A DNA stretch of 64,000 nucleotides from NCBI RefSeq assembly GCF_963678635.1, contig NC_087069.1:31102776-31166775 (forward strand). Reading direction: 5' to 3'. Positions 36,020 through 49,399 of the stretch are shown here, one piece after another; the first letter of the stretch is position 1, and every line of letters starts with the position of its first letter. Below the pieces are notes generated by a model, which did not search any database, was not told where the DNA came from, and saw only the letters and a list, made by a program, of their open reading frames with translations. The translations under genes were made by a program, and so were the position numbers. The DNA comes from Symsagittifera roscoffensis (lineage: Eukaryota; Xenacoelomorpha; Acoela; Convolutidae).

Positions 36020-37940
36020 TGAAAATTCCTCTCACGAGATTTAAATCAAGCTAGAAGCCTCGATTGTTTGAGCTATAAAACTCTGAGGTCTCCTGACACC
36101 AGATCTAAGTCGAGTTAAAAACAACATAAAAATAAGCTAGAATTCTATGAAAACTCCTGTCGAGAGATCTAAATCAAGCCTCGTTGAGTTGAGCTAGAGT
36201 TAAAAAGAAGTCTCGATGAGTTAAGCTAGAATTCTCTGAAAATTTATTTCACGAGATCTAAGTCAAGAAGATCTCTCGCTATGTTAAGCTGAAAATCTCT
36301 GGAATTTTCTGTCACGAGATCTATGTCATGTTAGGAACCTTGATAAATCAAGCTAGAAATCTCAGGGAAAAAATTCTGTCACGAGATCTAAGTGAAGTTA
36401 GAAATCTCGATAATTTAAGCTATAAAACTCTGTGATTTCATGACACCAGATCTGCTTCGAGTTAAAATCCTCATAAAATTCAGCTAGAAATCTATGAAAA
36501 CTCCTGTCGAGAGATCTAAATCAAGTCTCAATGAGTTGAGCTAGATTTAAATAGAAGTCTCAATGAGTTAAGCTAGAATTTTCTGAAAATTCACGTCACG
36601 AGATATAAGTCAAGAAGATCTCTCGCTAAGTTAAGCTGGAAATCTCTTAAGTTTTCTGTCACGAGATCTATGTCATGTTAGATATCATGATTAAGCTAGA
36701 AATCTCTGAAAAATTTAAATAGATCAAGCTAGAAGTCTCAGGGAAAAAATTCTGACACCAGGTCTAAGTCAAGTTAGAAATCTCGATAAGTTAAGCTATA
36801 AAACTCTGAGGTTTCCTGACAAAAGATCTAAGTCGAGTTAAAATCCTCATAAAATTAGGCTAAAATCTCTGAAAATTCCTCTCACGAGATTTAAATCAAG
36901 TTAGAAGCCTCGATAGTTTGAGCTATAAAACTCTGAGGTCTCCTGACACCAGATCTAAGTCGAGTTAAAAACAACATAAAAATAAGCTAGAATTCTATGA
37001 AAACTCCTGTCGAGAGATCTAAATCAAGCCTCGTTGAGTTGAGCTAGAGTTAAAAAGAAGTCTCGATGAGTTAAGCTAGAATTCTCTGAAAATTTATTTC
37101 ACGAGATCTAAGTCAAGAAGATCTCTCGCTATGTTAAGCTGAAAATCTCTGGAATTTTCTGTCACGAGATCTATGTCATGTTAGGAACCTTGATAAATCA
37201 AGCTAGAAATCTCAGGGAAAAAATTCTGTCACGAGATCTAAGTGAAGTTAGAAATCTCGATAATTTAAGCTATAAAACTCTGTGATTTCATGACACCAGA
37301 TCTGCTTCGAGTTAAAATCCTCATAAAATTCAGCTAGAAATCTATGAAAACTCCTGTCGAGAGATCTAAATCAAGTCTCAATGAGTTGAGCTAGATTTAA
37401 ATAGAAGTCTCAATGAGTTAAGCTAGAATTTTCTGAAAATTCACGTCACGAGATATAAGTCAAGAAGATCTCTCGCTAAGTTAAGCTGGAAATCTCTTAA
37501 GTTTTCTGTCACGAGATCTATGTCATGTTAGATATCATGATTAAGCTAGAAATCTCTGAAAAATTTAAATAGATCAAGCTAGAAGTCTCAGGGAAAAAAT
37601 TCTGACACCAGGTCTAAGTCAAGTTAGAAATCTCGATAAGTTAAGCTATAAAACTCTGAGGTTTCCTGACAAAAGATCTAAGTCGAGTTAAAATCCTCAT
37701 AAAATTAGGCTAAAATCTCTGAAAATTCCTCTCACGAGATTTAAATCAAGTTAGAAGCCTCGATAGTTTGAGCTATAAAACTCTGAGGTCTCCTGACACC
37801 AGATCTAAGTCGAGTTAAAAACAACATAAAAATAAGCTAGAATTCTATGAAAACTCCTGTCGAGAGATCTAAATCAAGCCTCGTTGAGTTGAGCTAGAGT
37901 TAAAAAGAAGTCTCGATGAGTTAAGCTAGAATTCTCTGAA
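36020..37940 (+). repeat. HOR tandem array, 850-bp unit, just over two copies
   Basis: ACAACATAAAAATAAGCTAG occurs at 36,121, 36,971 and 37,821. TCTGCTTCGAGTTAAAATCC occurs at 36,451 and 37,301. All steps are 850 bp. Copies one and two look almost identical. The third follows the unit only to about 37,930, where AATTCACTTCACG replaces AATTTATTTCACG. Confidence 0.88.
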
Positions 37941-38844
37941 AATTCACTTCACGAGATCTAAGTCAAGAAGATCTCTCGCTATGTTAAGCTGGAAATCTCT
38001 GAAATTTTCTGTCACGAGATCTATGTCATGTTAGAAACCTTGATAAATCAAGCTAGAAATCTCAGGGAAAAAATTCTGTCACGAGATCTAATTCAAGTTA
38101 GAAATCTCGATAATTTAAGCTATAAAACTCTGAGATTTCCTGACAAAAGATCTAAGTCGAGTTAAAATCTTCATAAAATCAAGCTAGAAATCTCTGAAAA
38201 ATCCTCTCACGCGATTTAAATCAAGTTAGAAGTCTCGATAGTTTAAGCTATAAAACTCTGAGATTTACTGACACCAGATCTAAGTCGAGTTAAAATCCTC
38301 ATAAAATTAAGCTAGAAATCTCTGAAAATTCCTCTCACGGGATTTAAATCAAAATAGAACTCTCGATAGCTTAAGCTATAAAACTCTGAGACTTCATGAC
38401 ACCAGATCTGAATCGAGTTAAAATCCTCATAAAATTCAGCTAGAAATCTCTGAAAATTCCTCTCACGGGATTTAAATCAAAATAGAACTCTCAATAGCTT
38501 AAGCTATAAAACTCTGAGATTTCCTGACAAAAGATCTAAGTCGAGTTAAAATCTTCATAAAATTAAGCTAGAAATCTCTGAAAAATCCTCTCACGCGATT
38601 TAAATCAAGTTAGAAGTCTCGATAGTTTAAGCTATAAAACTCTGAGATTTACTGACACCAGATCTAAGTCGAGTTAAAATACTCATAAAATTAAGCTAGA
38701 AATCTCTGAAAATTCCTCTCACGGGATTTAAATCAAAATAGAACTCTCGATAGCTTAAGCTATAAAACTCTGTGATTTCATGACACCAGATCTGCTTCGA
38801 GTTAAAATCCTCATAAAATTCAGCTAGAAATCTATGAAAACTCC
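37941..38844 (+). repeat. Satellite block copied again at 40.4-41.0 kb
   Basis: About 38,240-38,790 matches 40,437-40,987 at an offset of 2,197 (TCTGCTTCGAG at 38,791 and 40,988). It carries repeated pairs of monomers with CTCTCACGGGATTTAAATC and CTCACGCGATTTAAATC. Confidence 0.72.
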
Positions 38845-39732
38845 TGTCGAGAGATCTAAATCAAGTCTCGATGAGTTAAGCTAGAGTTCAATAGAAGTCT
38901 CTATGAGTTAAGCTAGAAATCTCTGAAAATTCACGTCACGAGATTTAAGTCAAGAAGATCTCTCGCTAAGTTAAGCTGGAAGTCTCTGAAAATTTTTGTC
39001 ACGAGATCTATGTCATGATAGATATCTTGATTAAATAAGCTAGAAAATTCAGGGAAAAAAATTTTGACAGGAGATCTAAGTCTAGTCAGAAATATCGATA
39101 GTTCAAGCTATTAATCATTGAGGTTTCCTGACACCAGATCTATGTCGAGTTAAAATTTTCATAAATTTAAGCAAGAAATCTCTGAAAAGTCCTCTCACGC
39201 GATCTAAGTCAAGTTAGAAAACTCGATTAATTAAGCTTTTATTTCTAATAATTTCTGTCACCAGATGTATGTCAAGTTAGAAATCTCATTGAGTTAAGAT
39301 AAAAACTTCTAAAAACTCCTGTCATGAGACCTATCTCATGTTAGATATCTTGATAAGTTAAGCTTGAAATCTCTGGAAAAATCCTGTCACGAGATCTAAG
39401 TCAAGTTAGAAATCTCATTGAGTTAAGCCATAACTCTCTGAAATTTACTGTCACGAGATATAAGTCAAGTTAGAAATCTCATTGAGTTAAGCTAGATTTC
39501 TCTGAGAATTCTTGTCACGAGATCTAAGTCATGTTCGAAGTCTCTTTGAGTTAGGTTAGCAATATCTTAAAATTCCTGTCACGAGATCTATGCCATGTTA
39601 GATATCTTGATAAGTTAAGCTAAAAGTTTCGGGAAAAAATCCTGTAATGAGATCTATGTCAAGTTTGAAATCTCAATGAACTAAACTAGAAATATCTGAG
39701 TTTTTCTGTCAATAGATCTAAGTCAAGTTAAA
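38845..39732 (+). repeat. Second copy of the 34.0-34.9 kb block
   Basis: This is a nearly exact copy of 34,020-34,907, including the rare words GAAATATCGATAGTTCAAGC, TATTAATCATTGAGG and GTTCGAAGTCTCTTTGAG. One difference is TTTTGTCAGG versus TTTTGACAGG. Homology stops abruptly after AAGTCAAGTTAAA, where a different monomer order begins. Confidence 0.83.
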
Positions 39733-42612
39733 ATCTTCATAAAATTAAGCTAGAAATCTCTGAAAAATCCTCTCACGCGATTTAAATCAAGTTAGAAGTC
39801 TCGATAGTTTAAGCTATAAAACTCTGAGATTTACTGACACCAGATCTGCTTCGAGTTAAAATCCTCATAAAATTCAGCTAGAAATCTATGAAAACTCCTG
39901 TCGAGAGATCTAAATCAAGTCTCGATGAGTTGAGCTAGATTTAAATAGAAGTCTCAGTGAGTTAAGCTAGAATTCTCTGAAAATTCACGTCACGAGATAT
40001 AAACAAGAAGATCTCTCGCTAAGTTAAGCTGGAAATCTCTTAAGTTTTCTGTCACGAGATCTATGTCATGTTAGATATCATGATTAAGCTAGAAATCTCT
40101 GAAAAATTTAAATAGAACAAGCTAGAAGTCTCAGGGAAAAAATTCTGACACCAGGTCTAAGTCAAGTTAGAAATCTCGATAAGTTAAGCTATAAAACTCT
40201 GAGGTTTCCTGACAAAAGATCTAAGTCGAGTTAAAATCTTCATAAAATTAAGCTAGAAATCTCTGAAAAATCCTCTCACGCGATTTAAATCAAAATAGAA
40301 CTCTCGATAGCTTAAGCTATAAAACTCTGAGATTTCATGACACCAGGTCTGAATCGAGTTAAAATCTTCATAAAATTAAGCTAGAAATCTCTGAAAAATC
40401 CTCTCACGCGATTTAAATCAAGTTAGAAGTCTCGATAGTTTAAGCTATAAAACTCTGAGATTTACTGACACCAGATCTAAGTCGAGTTAAAATACTCATA
40501 AAATTAAGCTAGAAATCTCTGAAAATTCCTCTCACGGGATTTAAATCAAAATAGAACTCTCGATAGCTTAAGCTATAAAACTCTGAGACTTCATGACACC
40601 AGATCTGAATCGAGTTAAAATCCTCATAAAATTCAGCTAGAAATCTCTGAAAATTCCTCTCACGGGATTTAAATCAAAATAGAACTCTCAATAGCTTAAG
40701 CTATAAAACTCTGAGATTTCCTGACAAAAGATCTAAGTCGAGTTAAAATCTTCATAAAATTAAGCTAGAAATCTCTGAAAAATCCTCTCACGCGATTTAA
40801 ATCAAGTGAGAAGTCTCGATAGTTTAAGCTATAAAACTCTGAGATTTACTGACACCAGATCTAAGTCGAGTTAAAATACTCATAAAATTAAGCTAGAAAT
40901 CTCTGAAAATTCCTCTCACGGGATTTAAATCAAAATAGAACTCTCGATAGCTTAAGCTATAAAACTCTGTGATTTCATGACACCAGATCTGCTTCGAGTT
41001 AAAATCCTCATAAAATTCAGCTAGAAATCTATGAAAACTCCTGTCGAGAGATCTAAATCAAGTCTCGATGAGTTGAGCTAGATTTAAATAGAAGTCTCAA
41101 TGAGTTAAGCTAGAATTCTCTGAAAATTCACGTCACGAGATATAAACAAGAAGATCTCTCGCTAAGTTAAGCTGGAAATCTCTTAAGTTTTCTGTCACGA
41201 GATCTATGTCATGTTAGATATCATGATTAAGCTAGAAATCTCTGAAAAATTTAAATAGAACAAGCTAGAAGTCTCAGGGAAAAAATTCTGACACCAGGTC
41301 TAAGTCAAGTTAGAAATCTCGATAAGTTAAGCTATAAAACTCTGAGGTTTCCTGACAAAAGATCTAAGTCGAGTTAAAATCTTCATAAAATTAAGCTAGA
41401 AATCTCTGAAAAATCCTCTCACGCGATTTAAATCAAAATAGAACTCTCGATAGCTTAAGCTATAAAACTCTGAGATTTCATGACACCAGATCTGAATCGA
41501 GTTAAAATCTTCATAAAATTAAGCTAGAAATCTCTGAAAAATCCTCTCACGCGATTTAAATCAAGTTAGAAGTCTCGATAGTTTAAGCTATAAAACTCTG
41601 AGATTTACTGACACCAGATCTAAGTCGAGTTAAAATACTCATAAAATTAAGCTAGAAATCTCTGAAAATTCCTCTCACGGGATCTAAATCAAAATAGAAC
41701 TCTCGATAGCTTAAGCTATAAAACTCTGTGATTTCATGACACCAGATCTGCTTCGAGTTAAAATCCTCATAAAATTCAGCTAGAAATCTATGAAAACTCC
41801 TGTCGAGAGATCTAAATCAAGTCTCAATGAGTTGAGCTAGATTTAAATAGAAGTCTCAATGAGTTAAGCTAGAATTCTCTGAAAATTCACGTCACGAGAT
41901 ATAAGTCAAGAAGATCTCTCGCTAAGTTAAGCTGGAAATCTCTTAAGTTTTCTGTCACGAGATCTATGTCATGTTAGATATCATGATTAAGCTAGAAATC
42001 TCTGAAAAATTTAAATAGATCAAGCTAGAAGTCTCAGGGAAAAAATTCTGACACCAGGTCTAAATCAAGTTAGAAATCTCGATAAGTTAAGCTATAAAAC
42101 TCTGAGGTTTCCTGACAAAAGATCTAAGTCGAGTTAAAATCTTCATAAAATTAAGCTAGAAATCTCTGAAAAATCCTCTCACGCGATTTAAATCAAAATA
42201 GAACTCTCGATAGCTTGAGCTATAAAACTCTGAGATTTCATGACACCAGATCTGAATCGAGTTAAAATCCTCATAAAATTCAGCTAGAAATCTATGAAAA
42301 CTCCTGTCGAGAGATCTAAATCAAGTCTCAATGAGTTGAGCTAGATTTAAATAGAAGTCTTAATGAGTTAAGCTAGAATTCTCTGAAAATTCACGTCACG
42401 AGATATAAGTCAAGAAGATCTCTCGCTAAGTTAAGCTGGAAATCTCTTAAGTTTTCTGTTACGAGATCTATGTCATGTTAGATATCATGATTAAGCTAGA
42501 AATCTCTGAAAAATTTAAATAGATCAAGCTAGAAGTCTCAGGGAAAAAATTCTGACACTAGGTCTAAGTCAAGTTAGAAATCTCGATAAGTTAAGCTATA
42601 AAACTCTGAGGT
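39733..42612 (+). repeat. Nested HOR series, 1,143-, 760- and 504-bp steps
   Basis: TCTGCTTCGAG (TCTGAATCGAG in the last) begins related units at 39,845, 40,988, 41,747 and 42,251. The contracted monomer ATATCATGATTAAGCTAG with AAATTTAAATAGA follows in each, its AGAWCAAGCT end at 40,114, 41,257, 42,017 and 42,521. The steps shorten from 1,143 to 759-760 to 504 because internal monomers drop out. Copies are very similar by eye. The same contracted monomer also occurs in the 850-bp array. Confidence 0.82.
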
Positions 42613-44260
42613 TTCCCGACACCAGATCTATGTCGAGTTAAAATTTTCATAAATTTAAGCAAGAAATCTCTGAAAATTCCTCTCACGCGATCTAAGTCAA
42701 GTTAGAAAACTCGATAAATTAAGCTTTTGTTTCTAATAATTTCTGTCACCAGATGTAAGTCAAGTTAGAAATTTCATTGAGTTTAGATAAAAATTTCTGA
42801 AAACTCCTGTCACGAGACCTATCTCATGTTAGATATCTAATAAGTTAAGCTTGAAATCTCTGGATAAACACTGTCACGAGATCTAAGTCAAGTTAGAAAT
42901 CTCATTTAGTTAAGCCAGAACTCTCTGAAAGTTACTGTCACGAGATATAAGTCAGTTTAGAAATCTCATTGAGTTAAGCTAGAGTTCTCTGAGAATTCTT
43001 GTCACGAGATCTAAGTCATGTTCGAAGTCTCGATGAGTTAGGTTAGCAATCTCTTAAAATTCCTGTCTTGAGATCTATGCCATGTTAGATAACTTGTTAA
43101 GTTAAGCTAAAAGTTTCGGGAAAAAATCCTGTAACGAGATCTATGTCAAGTTTGAAATCTCAATGAACTAAGCTAGAAATATCTGAGTTTTTCTGTCAAT
43201 AGATCTAAGTCAAGTTAAATTTCTCATTAAGTTAAGCAAGAACTATCTAAAAATTCCTGCCACGAGATCTATGTCAAGAAGATCTCTCGCTAAGTTAAGC
43301 TGGAAGTCTCTGAAAAATTCGGTAACGAGATCTCTGTCATGTTCAAATCCTTGATAAAATAAGCTAAAAATCTCGGGAAAAAAATCCCGCAAAAATCGTA
43401 GAAATCTCGATAAGTTAAGCTGAAAATATCTGAGAATTCCTGTCACCGGATCTAGGTCATGTTAGAAATCTTGATAATTTAAGCTAGAAATCTCGGGAAA
43501 AATTACTGTCACGAGATCTATGTCAAGTTTGAAATCTCAATAATTTAATTTAGAAATCTCTGAGTTTTTCTGTCAATAGATCTAAGTCAATTTAATTTTC
43601 TCATTGAGTTAAAATAGCAATCTCTGAATTTTCCTGTCACGAGATCTAATTTAAATTAGAAATCTCGATAAGTTAAGCTGAATCTCTCTGAGAATTCCTG
43701 TCACCGGATCTAGCTCATATTAGAAAACTTGATAATTTAAGCTAGAAATCTCGGGAAAAAGTTCTGTCACGAGATCTAAGTCAAATTTGAAATCTCAATA
43801 ATTAAGAAGATCTCTGAGTTTTCTGTCAATAGATAAAAGTCAAGTTAAATTTCTCATTAAGATAGGCAAGAAATATCTGAAAATTCCTGCCACGAGATCT
43901 ATGTCAAGAAGATTTCTCGCTAAATTAAGCTGGAAGTCTCTGAAAATTTCGGTCACGAGATCTCTGTCATGTTGAAAACCTTGATAAATTAAGCTAGAAA
44001 TCTCTGAGTTTTTCTGTCAATAGATCTAAGTCAAGTTAAATTTCTCATTAAGTTAAGCTCGCAATCTCTGATATTTTCTGTCACGAGATCTAATTCAAAT
44101 TAGAAATCTCGATAAGTAAAGCTGAAAATCTCTGAGAATTCCTGTCACCGGATCTAGGTCATGTTAAAAATCTTGATAATTTAAGCTAGAAATCTCGGGA
44201 CAAATTTCTGTTACGAGATCTATGCCAAGTTTGAAATCTCAATAATTTAAGCTAGAAATC
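42613..44260 (+). repeat. Third copy of the 34.3-35.5 kb block
   Basis: CGAGTTAAAATTTTCATAAA at 42,634 pairs with 34,321. ATCCCGCAAAAATCG at 43,384 pairs with 35,071. The offset is 8,313 in both. More substitutions separate this copy from 34.3 kb than separate 34.0 from 38.8 kb. A dimer of about 130 bp is doubled near 44,161 and 44,291. Confidence 0.78.
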
Positions 44261-45880
44261 TCTGAGTTTTTCTGTCACCGGATATAGGTCATGTTAGAAA
44301 TCTTGATAATTTAAGCTAGAAATCTCGGGAAAAATTTCTGTCACGAGATCTATGCCAAGTTTGAAATCTCAATAATTTAAGCTAGAAATCTCTGAGTTTT
44401 TCTGTCAAAAGATCCAAGTCAAGTTAAGTTTCTCATTAAGTTAAAATAGCAGTCTCTGAATTTTCCTGTCACGAGATCTAATTCAAATTAGAAATCTCGA
44501 TAAGTTAAGCTGAAGATCTCTGAGAATTCCTGTCACCGGATCTAGGTCATGTTAGATATCTTGATAAGTTAAGCTTGAAATCTCTGGATAAATCCTGTCA
44601 CGAGATCTAAATCAAGTTAGAAATCTCATTGAGTTAAGCCAGAACTCTCTGAAAGTTACTGTCACGAGATATAAGTCAAGTTAGAAATCTCATTGAGTTA
44701 AGCTAGAGTTCTCTGAGAATTCTTGTCATGAGATCTAAGTCATGCTAAAATCCTTGATAAATTAAGCTAAAAATTTCGGGGAAAAAATGCCGCAAAAATC
44801 GTAGAAATCTCGATAAGTTAAGCTGAAAATCTCTGAGAATTCCTGTCACCGGATATAGGTCATGTTAGAAATCTTGATAATTTAAGCTAGAAATCTCTGA
44901 GTTTTTCTGTCAAAAGATCCAAGTCAAGTTAAGTTTCTCATTAAGTTAAAATAGCAGTCTCTGAATTTTCCTGTCACGAGATCTAATTCAAATTAGAAAT
45001 CTCGATAAGTTAAGCTGAAGATCTCTGAGAATTCCTGTCACCGGATCTAGGTCATGTTAGATATCTTGATAAGTTAAGCTTGAAATCTCTGGATAAATCC
45101 TGTCACGAGATCTAATTCAAGTTAGAAATCTCATTGAGTTAAGCCAGAACTCTCTGAAAGTTACTGTCACGAGATATAAGTCAAGTTAGAAATCTCATTG
45201 AGTTAAGCTAGAGTTCTCTGAGAATTCTTGTCATGAGATCTAAGTCATGTTCGAAGTCTCGATGAGTTAGGTTAGCAATCTCTTAAAATTCCTGTCACGA
45301 GATCTATGCCATGTTAGATATCTTGATAAGTTAAGCTAAAAGTTTCGGGAAAAAATCCTGTAATGAGATCTATGTCAAGTTTGAAATCTCAATGAACTAA
45401 GCTAGAAATATCTGAGTTTTTCTGTCAATAGATCTAAGTCAAGTTAAATTTCTCATTAAGTTAGGCAAGAACCATCTGAAAATTCCTGCCACGAGATCTA
45501 TGTCAAGAAGATCTCTCGCTAAGTTAAGCTGGAATTCTCTGAAAATTTCGGTCACGAGATCTCAGTCATGTTAAAAACCTTGATAAATTAAGCTAAAATC
45601 TCGGGAAAAAATCCCGTCACGAGATCTATGTCAAGTTTGAAATCTCAATCATTTAAGCTAGCAATCTCTGAAATTTCCAGTCTCGAGATCTAATTCAAAT
45701 TAGAAATCTCGATAAGTTAAGCTGAAAATCTCTGAGAATTCCTGTCACCGGATCTATGTCATGTTAGAAATTTTAAAAATACAAGCTGGAAATCTCGGGA
45801 AAAAGTTATGTCACGAAGTCTAGGTCAAGTTACAAATTTCGATAAGTTAAGCTATAAAAATCTAAGATTTCCTGACACCA
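44261..45880 (+). repeat. HOR pair, 505-bp offset, plus related monomers
   Basis: TCTGTCAAAAGATCCAAGTC occurs at 44,401 and 44,906 (505 bp), followed in both by AGTTAAGTTTCTCATTAAG and a TCATGAGATCTAAGTCATG monomer. Between them at about 44,788 lies another defective GCCGCAAAAATCGTAG monomer. From 45,240 the order again resembles 43.0-43.4 kb. Confidence 0.76.
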
Positions 45881-48800
45881 GATTCAAGTCGAGTTAAAAT
45901 CAACATAAAATTAAGCTAGAAATCTATGAAAACTCCTGTCGAGAGATCTAAATCAAGCCTCGATGAGTTGAGCTAGAATTCTCTGAAAATTCCTGTCACA
46001 AGATCTTAGTCAAGATGATATCTCGCTAAATTAAGCTAGTAATCTCTAAAAATTCCTGTCACGAGATCTATGTCATGTTAGAAACCTTGATAAATCAAGC
46101 TAAAAATCTCAGGGAAAAAATTCTGTCACGAGATCTAAGTGAAGTTAGAAATCTCAATAATTTAGGCTATAAAACTCTGAGACTTCCTGACACCAGATCT
46201 AAGTCGAGTTAAAATCCTCATAAAATTAAGCTAGAAATCTCTGAAAATTCCTCTCACGAGATTTAAATCAAAATAGAACTCTCGATAGCTGAAGCTATAA
46301 AACTCTGAGATTTCCTGACACCAGAATTAAGTCGAGTTAAAATCAACGTAAAATTAAGCTAGAAATCTATGAAAACTCCTGTCGAGAGATCTAATTCAAA
46401 TTAGAAATCTCGATAAGTTAAGCTGAAAATCTCTGAGAATTCCTGTCACCGGATCTATGTCATGTTAGAAATTTTGAAAATACAAGCTAGAAATCTCGGG
46501 AAAAAATTCTGTCACGAAATCTAAGTCAAGTTACAAATTTCGATAAGTTAAGCTATAAAACTCTAAGATTTCCTGACACCAGATCTGAATCGAGTTAAAA
46601 TCCTCATGAAATTCAGCTAGAAATCTCTGAAAATTCCTCTCACGCGATCTAAATCAAGTTAGAAGTCTCGATAGTTGAAGCCATAAAACTCTGAGATTTC
46701 CTGACACCAGATCTAAGTCGAGTTAAAATCCTTATAAAATTAAGCTAGAAATCTCTGAAAATTCCTCTCACGAGATTTAAATGAAAATAGAAGTCTCGAT
46801 AGCTTAAGCTATAAAACTCTGAGATTTCCTGACACCAGATTCAAGTCGAGTTAAAATCAACATAAAATTAAGCTAGAAATCTATGAAAACTCCTGTCGAG
46901 AGATCTAAATCAAGCCTCGATGAGTTGAGCTAGAGTTAAATAGAAGTCTCGTTGAGTTAAGCTAGAATTCTCTGAAAATTCCTGTCACGAGATCTAAGTC
47001 AAGATGATATCTCGCTTAATTACGCTAGTAATCTCTAAAAATTCCTGCCACGAGATCTATGTCATGTTAGAAATCTTGATAAATCAAGCAAGAAATCTCA
47101 GGGAAAAAATTCTGTCACGATATCTAAGTGAAGTTAGAAATCTCAATAATTTAGGCTATAAAGATCTGAGACTTCCTGACACCAGATCTAAGTCGAGTTA
47201 AAATCCTCATAAAATTAAGCTAGAAATCTCTGAAAATTCCTCTCACGAGATTTAAATCAAAATAGAACTCTCGATAGCTTAAGCTATAAAACTCTGAGAT
47301 TTCCTGACACCAGATTTAAGTCGAGTTAAAATCAACGTAAAATTAAGCTAGAAATCTATGAAAACTCCTGTCGAGAGATCTAAATCAAGCCTCGATGAGT
47401 TGAGCTAGAGTTAAAAAGAAGTCTCGTTGAGTTAAGCTAGAATTCTCTGAAAATTCCTGTCACAAGATCTTAGTCAAGATGATATCTCGCTAAATTAAGC
47501 TAGTAATCTCTAAACATTCCTGTCACGAGATCTATGTCATGTTAGAAATCTTGATAAATCAAGCTAAAAATCTGAGGGAAAAAATTCTGTCACGAGATCT
47601 AAGTGAAGTTAGAAATCTCAATAATTTAGGCTATAAAACTCTGAGACTTCCTGACACCAGATCTAAGTCGAGTTAAAATCCTCATAAAATTAAGCTAGAA
47701 ATCTCTGAAAATTCCTCTCACGAGATTTAAATCAAAATAGAACTCTCGATAAGTTAAGCTATAAAACTCTAAGATTTCCTGACACCAGATCTGAATCGAG
47801 TTAAAATCCTCATGAAATTCAGCTAGAAATCTCTGAAAATTCCTCTCACGCGATCTAAATCAAGTTAGAAGTCTCGATAGTTTAAGCCATAAAACTCTGA
47901 GATTTCCTGACACCAGATCTAAGTCGAGTTAAAATCCTTATAAAATTAAGCTAGAAATCTCTGAAAATTCCTCTCACGAGATTTAAATGAAAATAGAAGT
48001 CTCGATAGCTTAAGCTATAAAACTCTGAAATTTCCTGACACCAGATTCAAGTCGAGTTAAAATCAACATAAAATTAAGCTAGAAATCTATGAAAACTCCT
48101 GTCGAGAGATCTAAATCAAGCCTCGATGAGTTGAGCTAGAGTTAAATAGAAGTCTCGTTGAGTTAAGCTAGAATTCTCTGAAAATTCCTGTCACGAGATC
48201 TAAGTAAAGATGATATCTCGCTTAATTACGCTAGTAATCTCTAAAAATTCCTGCCACGAGATCTATGTCATGTTAGAAATCTTGATAAATCAAGCAAGAA
48301 ATCTCAGGGAAAAAATTCTGTCATGATATCTAAGTGAAGTTAGAAATCTCAATAATTTAGGCTATAAAACTCTGAGACTTCCTGACACCAGACCTAAGTC
48401 GAGTTAAAATCCTCATAAAATTAAGCTAGAAATCTCTGAAAATTCCTCTCACGAGATTTAAATCAAAATAGAACTCTCGATAGCTTAAGCTATAAAACTC
48501 TGAGATTTCCTGACACCAGATTTAAGTCGAGTTAAAATCAACGTAAAATTAAGCTAGAAATCTATGAAAACTCCTGTCGAGAGATCTAATTCAAATTAGA
48601 AATCTCGATAAGTTAAGCTGAAAATCTCAGAGAATTCCTGTCATCGGATCTATGTCATCTTAGAAATTTTGAAAATACAAGCTAGAAAACTCGGTAAATG
48701 TTCTGTCACGAAAACTAGGTCAAGTTACAAATTTCGATAAGTTAAGCTATAAAACTCTAAGATTTCCTGACACCAGATCTGAATCGAGTTAAAATCCTCA

Positions 48801-49399
48801 TAAAATTCAGCTAGAAATCTCTGAAAATTCCTGTCGAGAGATCTAAATCAAGCCTCGATGAGTTGAGCTAGAGTTAAAAAGAAGTCTCTATGAGTTAAGC
48901 TAGAATTCTCTGAAAGTTTACTTCACGAGATCTAAGTCAAGAAGATCTCTCGCTATGTTAAGCTGAAAATCTCTGGAATTTTCCGTCACGAGATCTATGT
49001 CATGTTAGAAATCTCGATAAATCAAGCTAGAAATCTCAGGGAAAAAATTCTGTCACGAGATCTAAGTGAAGTTAGAAATCTGGATAATTTAAGCTATGAA
49101 ACTCTGAGATTTCCTGACAAAAGATCTAAGTCGAGTTAAAATCTTCATAAAATTAAGCTAGAAACCTCTGAAAATTCCACTCACGAGATTTAAATCAAAA
49201 TAGAAGTCTCGATAGCTTAAGCTATAAAACTCTGAGATTTCCTGACACCAGATTCAAGTCGAGTTAAACTCAACATAAAATTAAATTAGAAATCTATGAA
49301 AACTCCTGTCGAGAGATCTAAATCAAGCCTCGATGAGTTGAGCTAGAGTTAAATAGAAGTCTCGTTGAGTTAAGCTAGAATTCTCTGAAAATTCCTGTC
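45881..49399 (+). repeat. HOR pair, 1,206-bp unit, with 475-bp modules
   Basis: CTCTAAGATTTCCTGACACC occurs at 46,561 and 47,767. GAGAGATCTAAATCAAGCC occurs at 46,898 and 48,104. Both offsets are 1,206 bp, with homology over about 46,541-47,384 and 47,747-48,590. The 475-bp step appears twice (46,898 to 47,373; 48,104 to 48,579). A word with ATTTTGAAAATACAAGC recurs at a spacing of 2,195 bp (46,465 and 48,660). Confidence 0.8.

Noticed and set aside
43243-43446. 67-codon open frame on the minus strand
   Set aside because: It lies wholly in satellite monomers. Its product shows the repeated FRDF/FLRF pattern expected from translating the repeat. No start context or family match; it is a chance gap between stop codons.
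47004-47201. 65-codon open frame on the plus strand
   Set aside because: It is satellite throughout. The equivalent frame in the 1,206-bp duplicate (from about 48,210) is broken by an in-frame TGA at 48,324-48,326 caused by CACGAT changing to CATGAT, so there is no sign of coding constraint.
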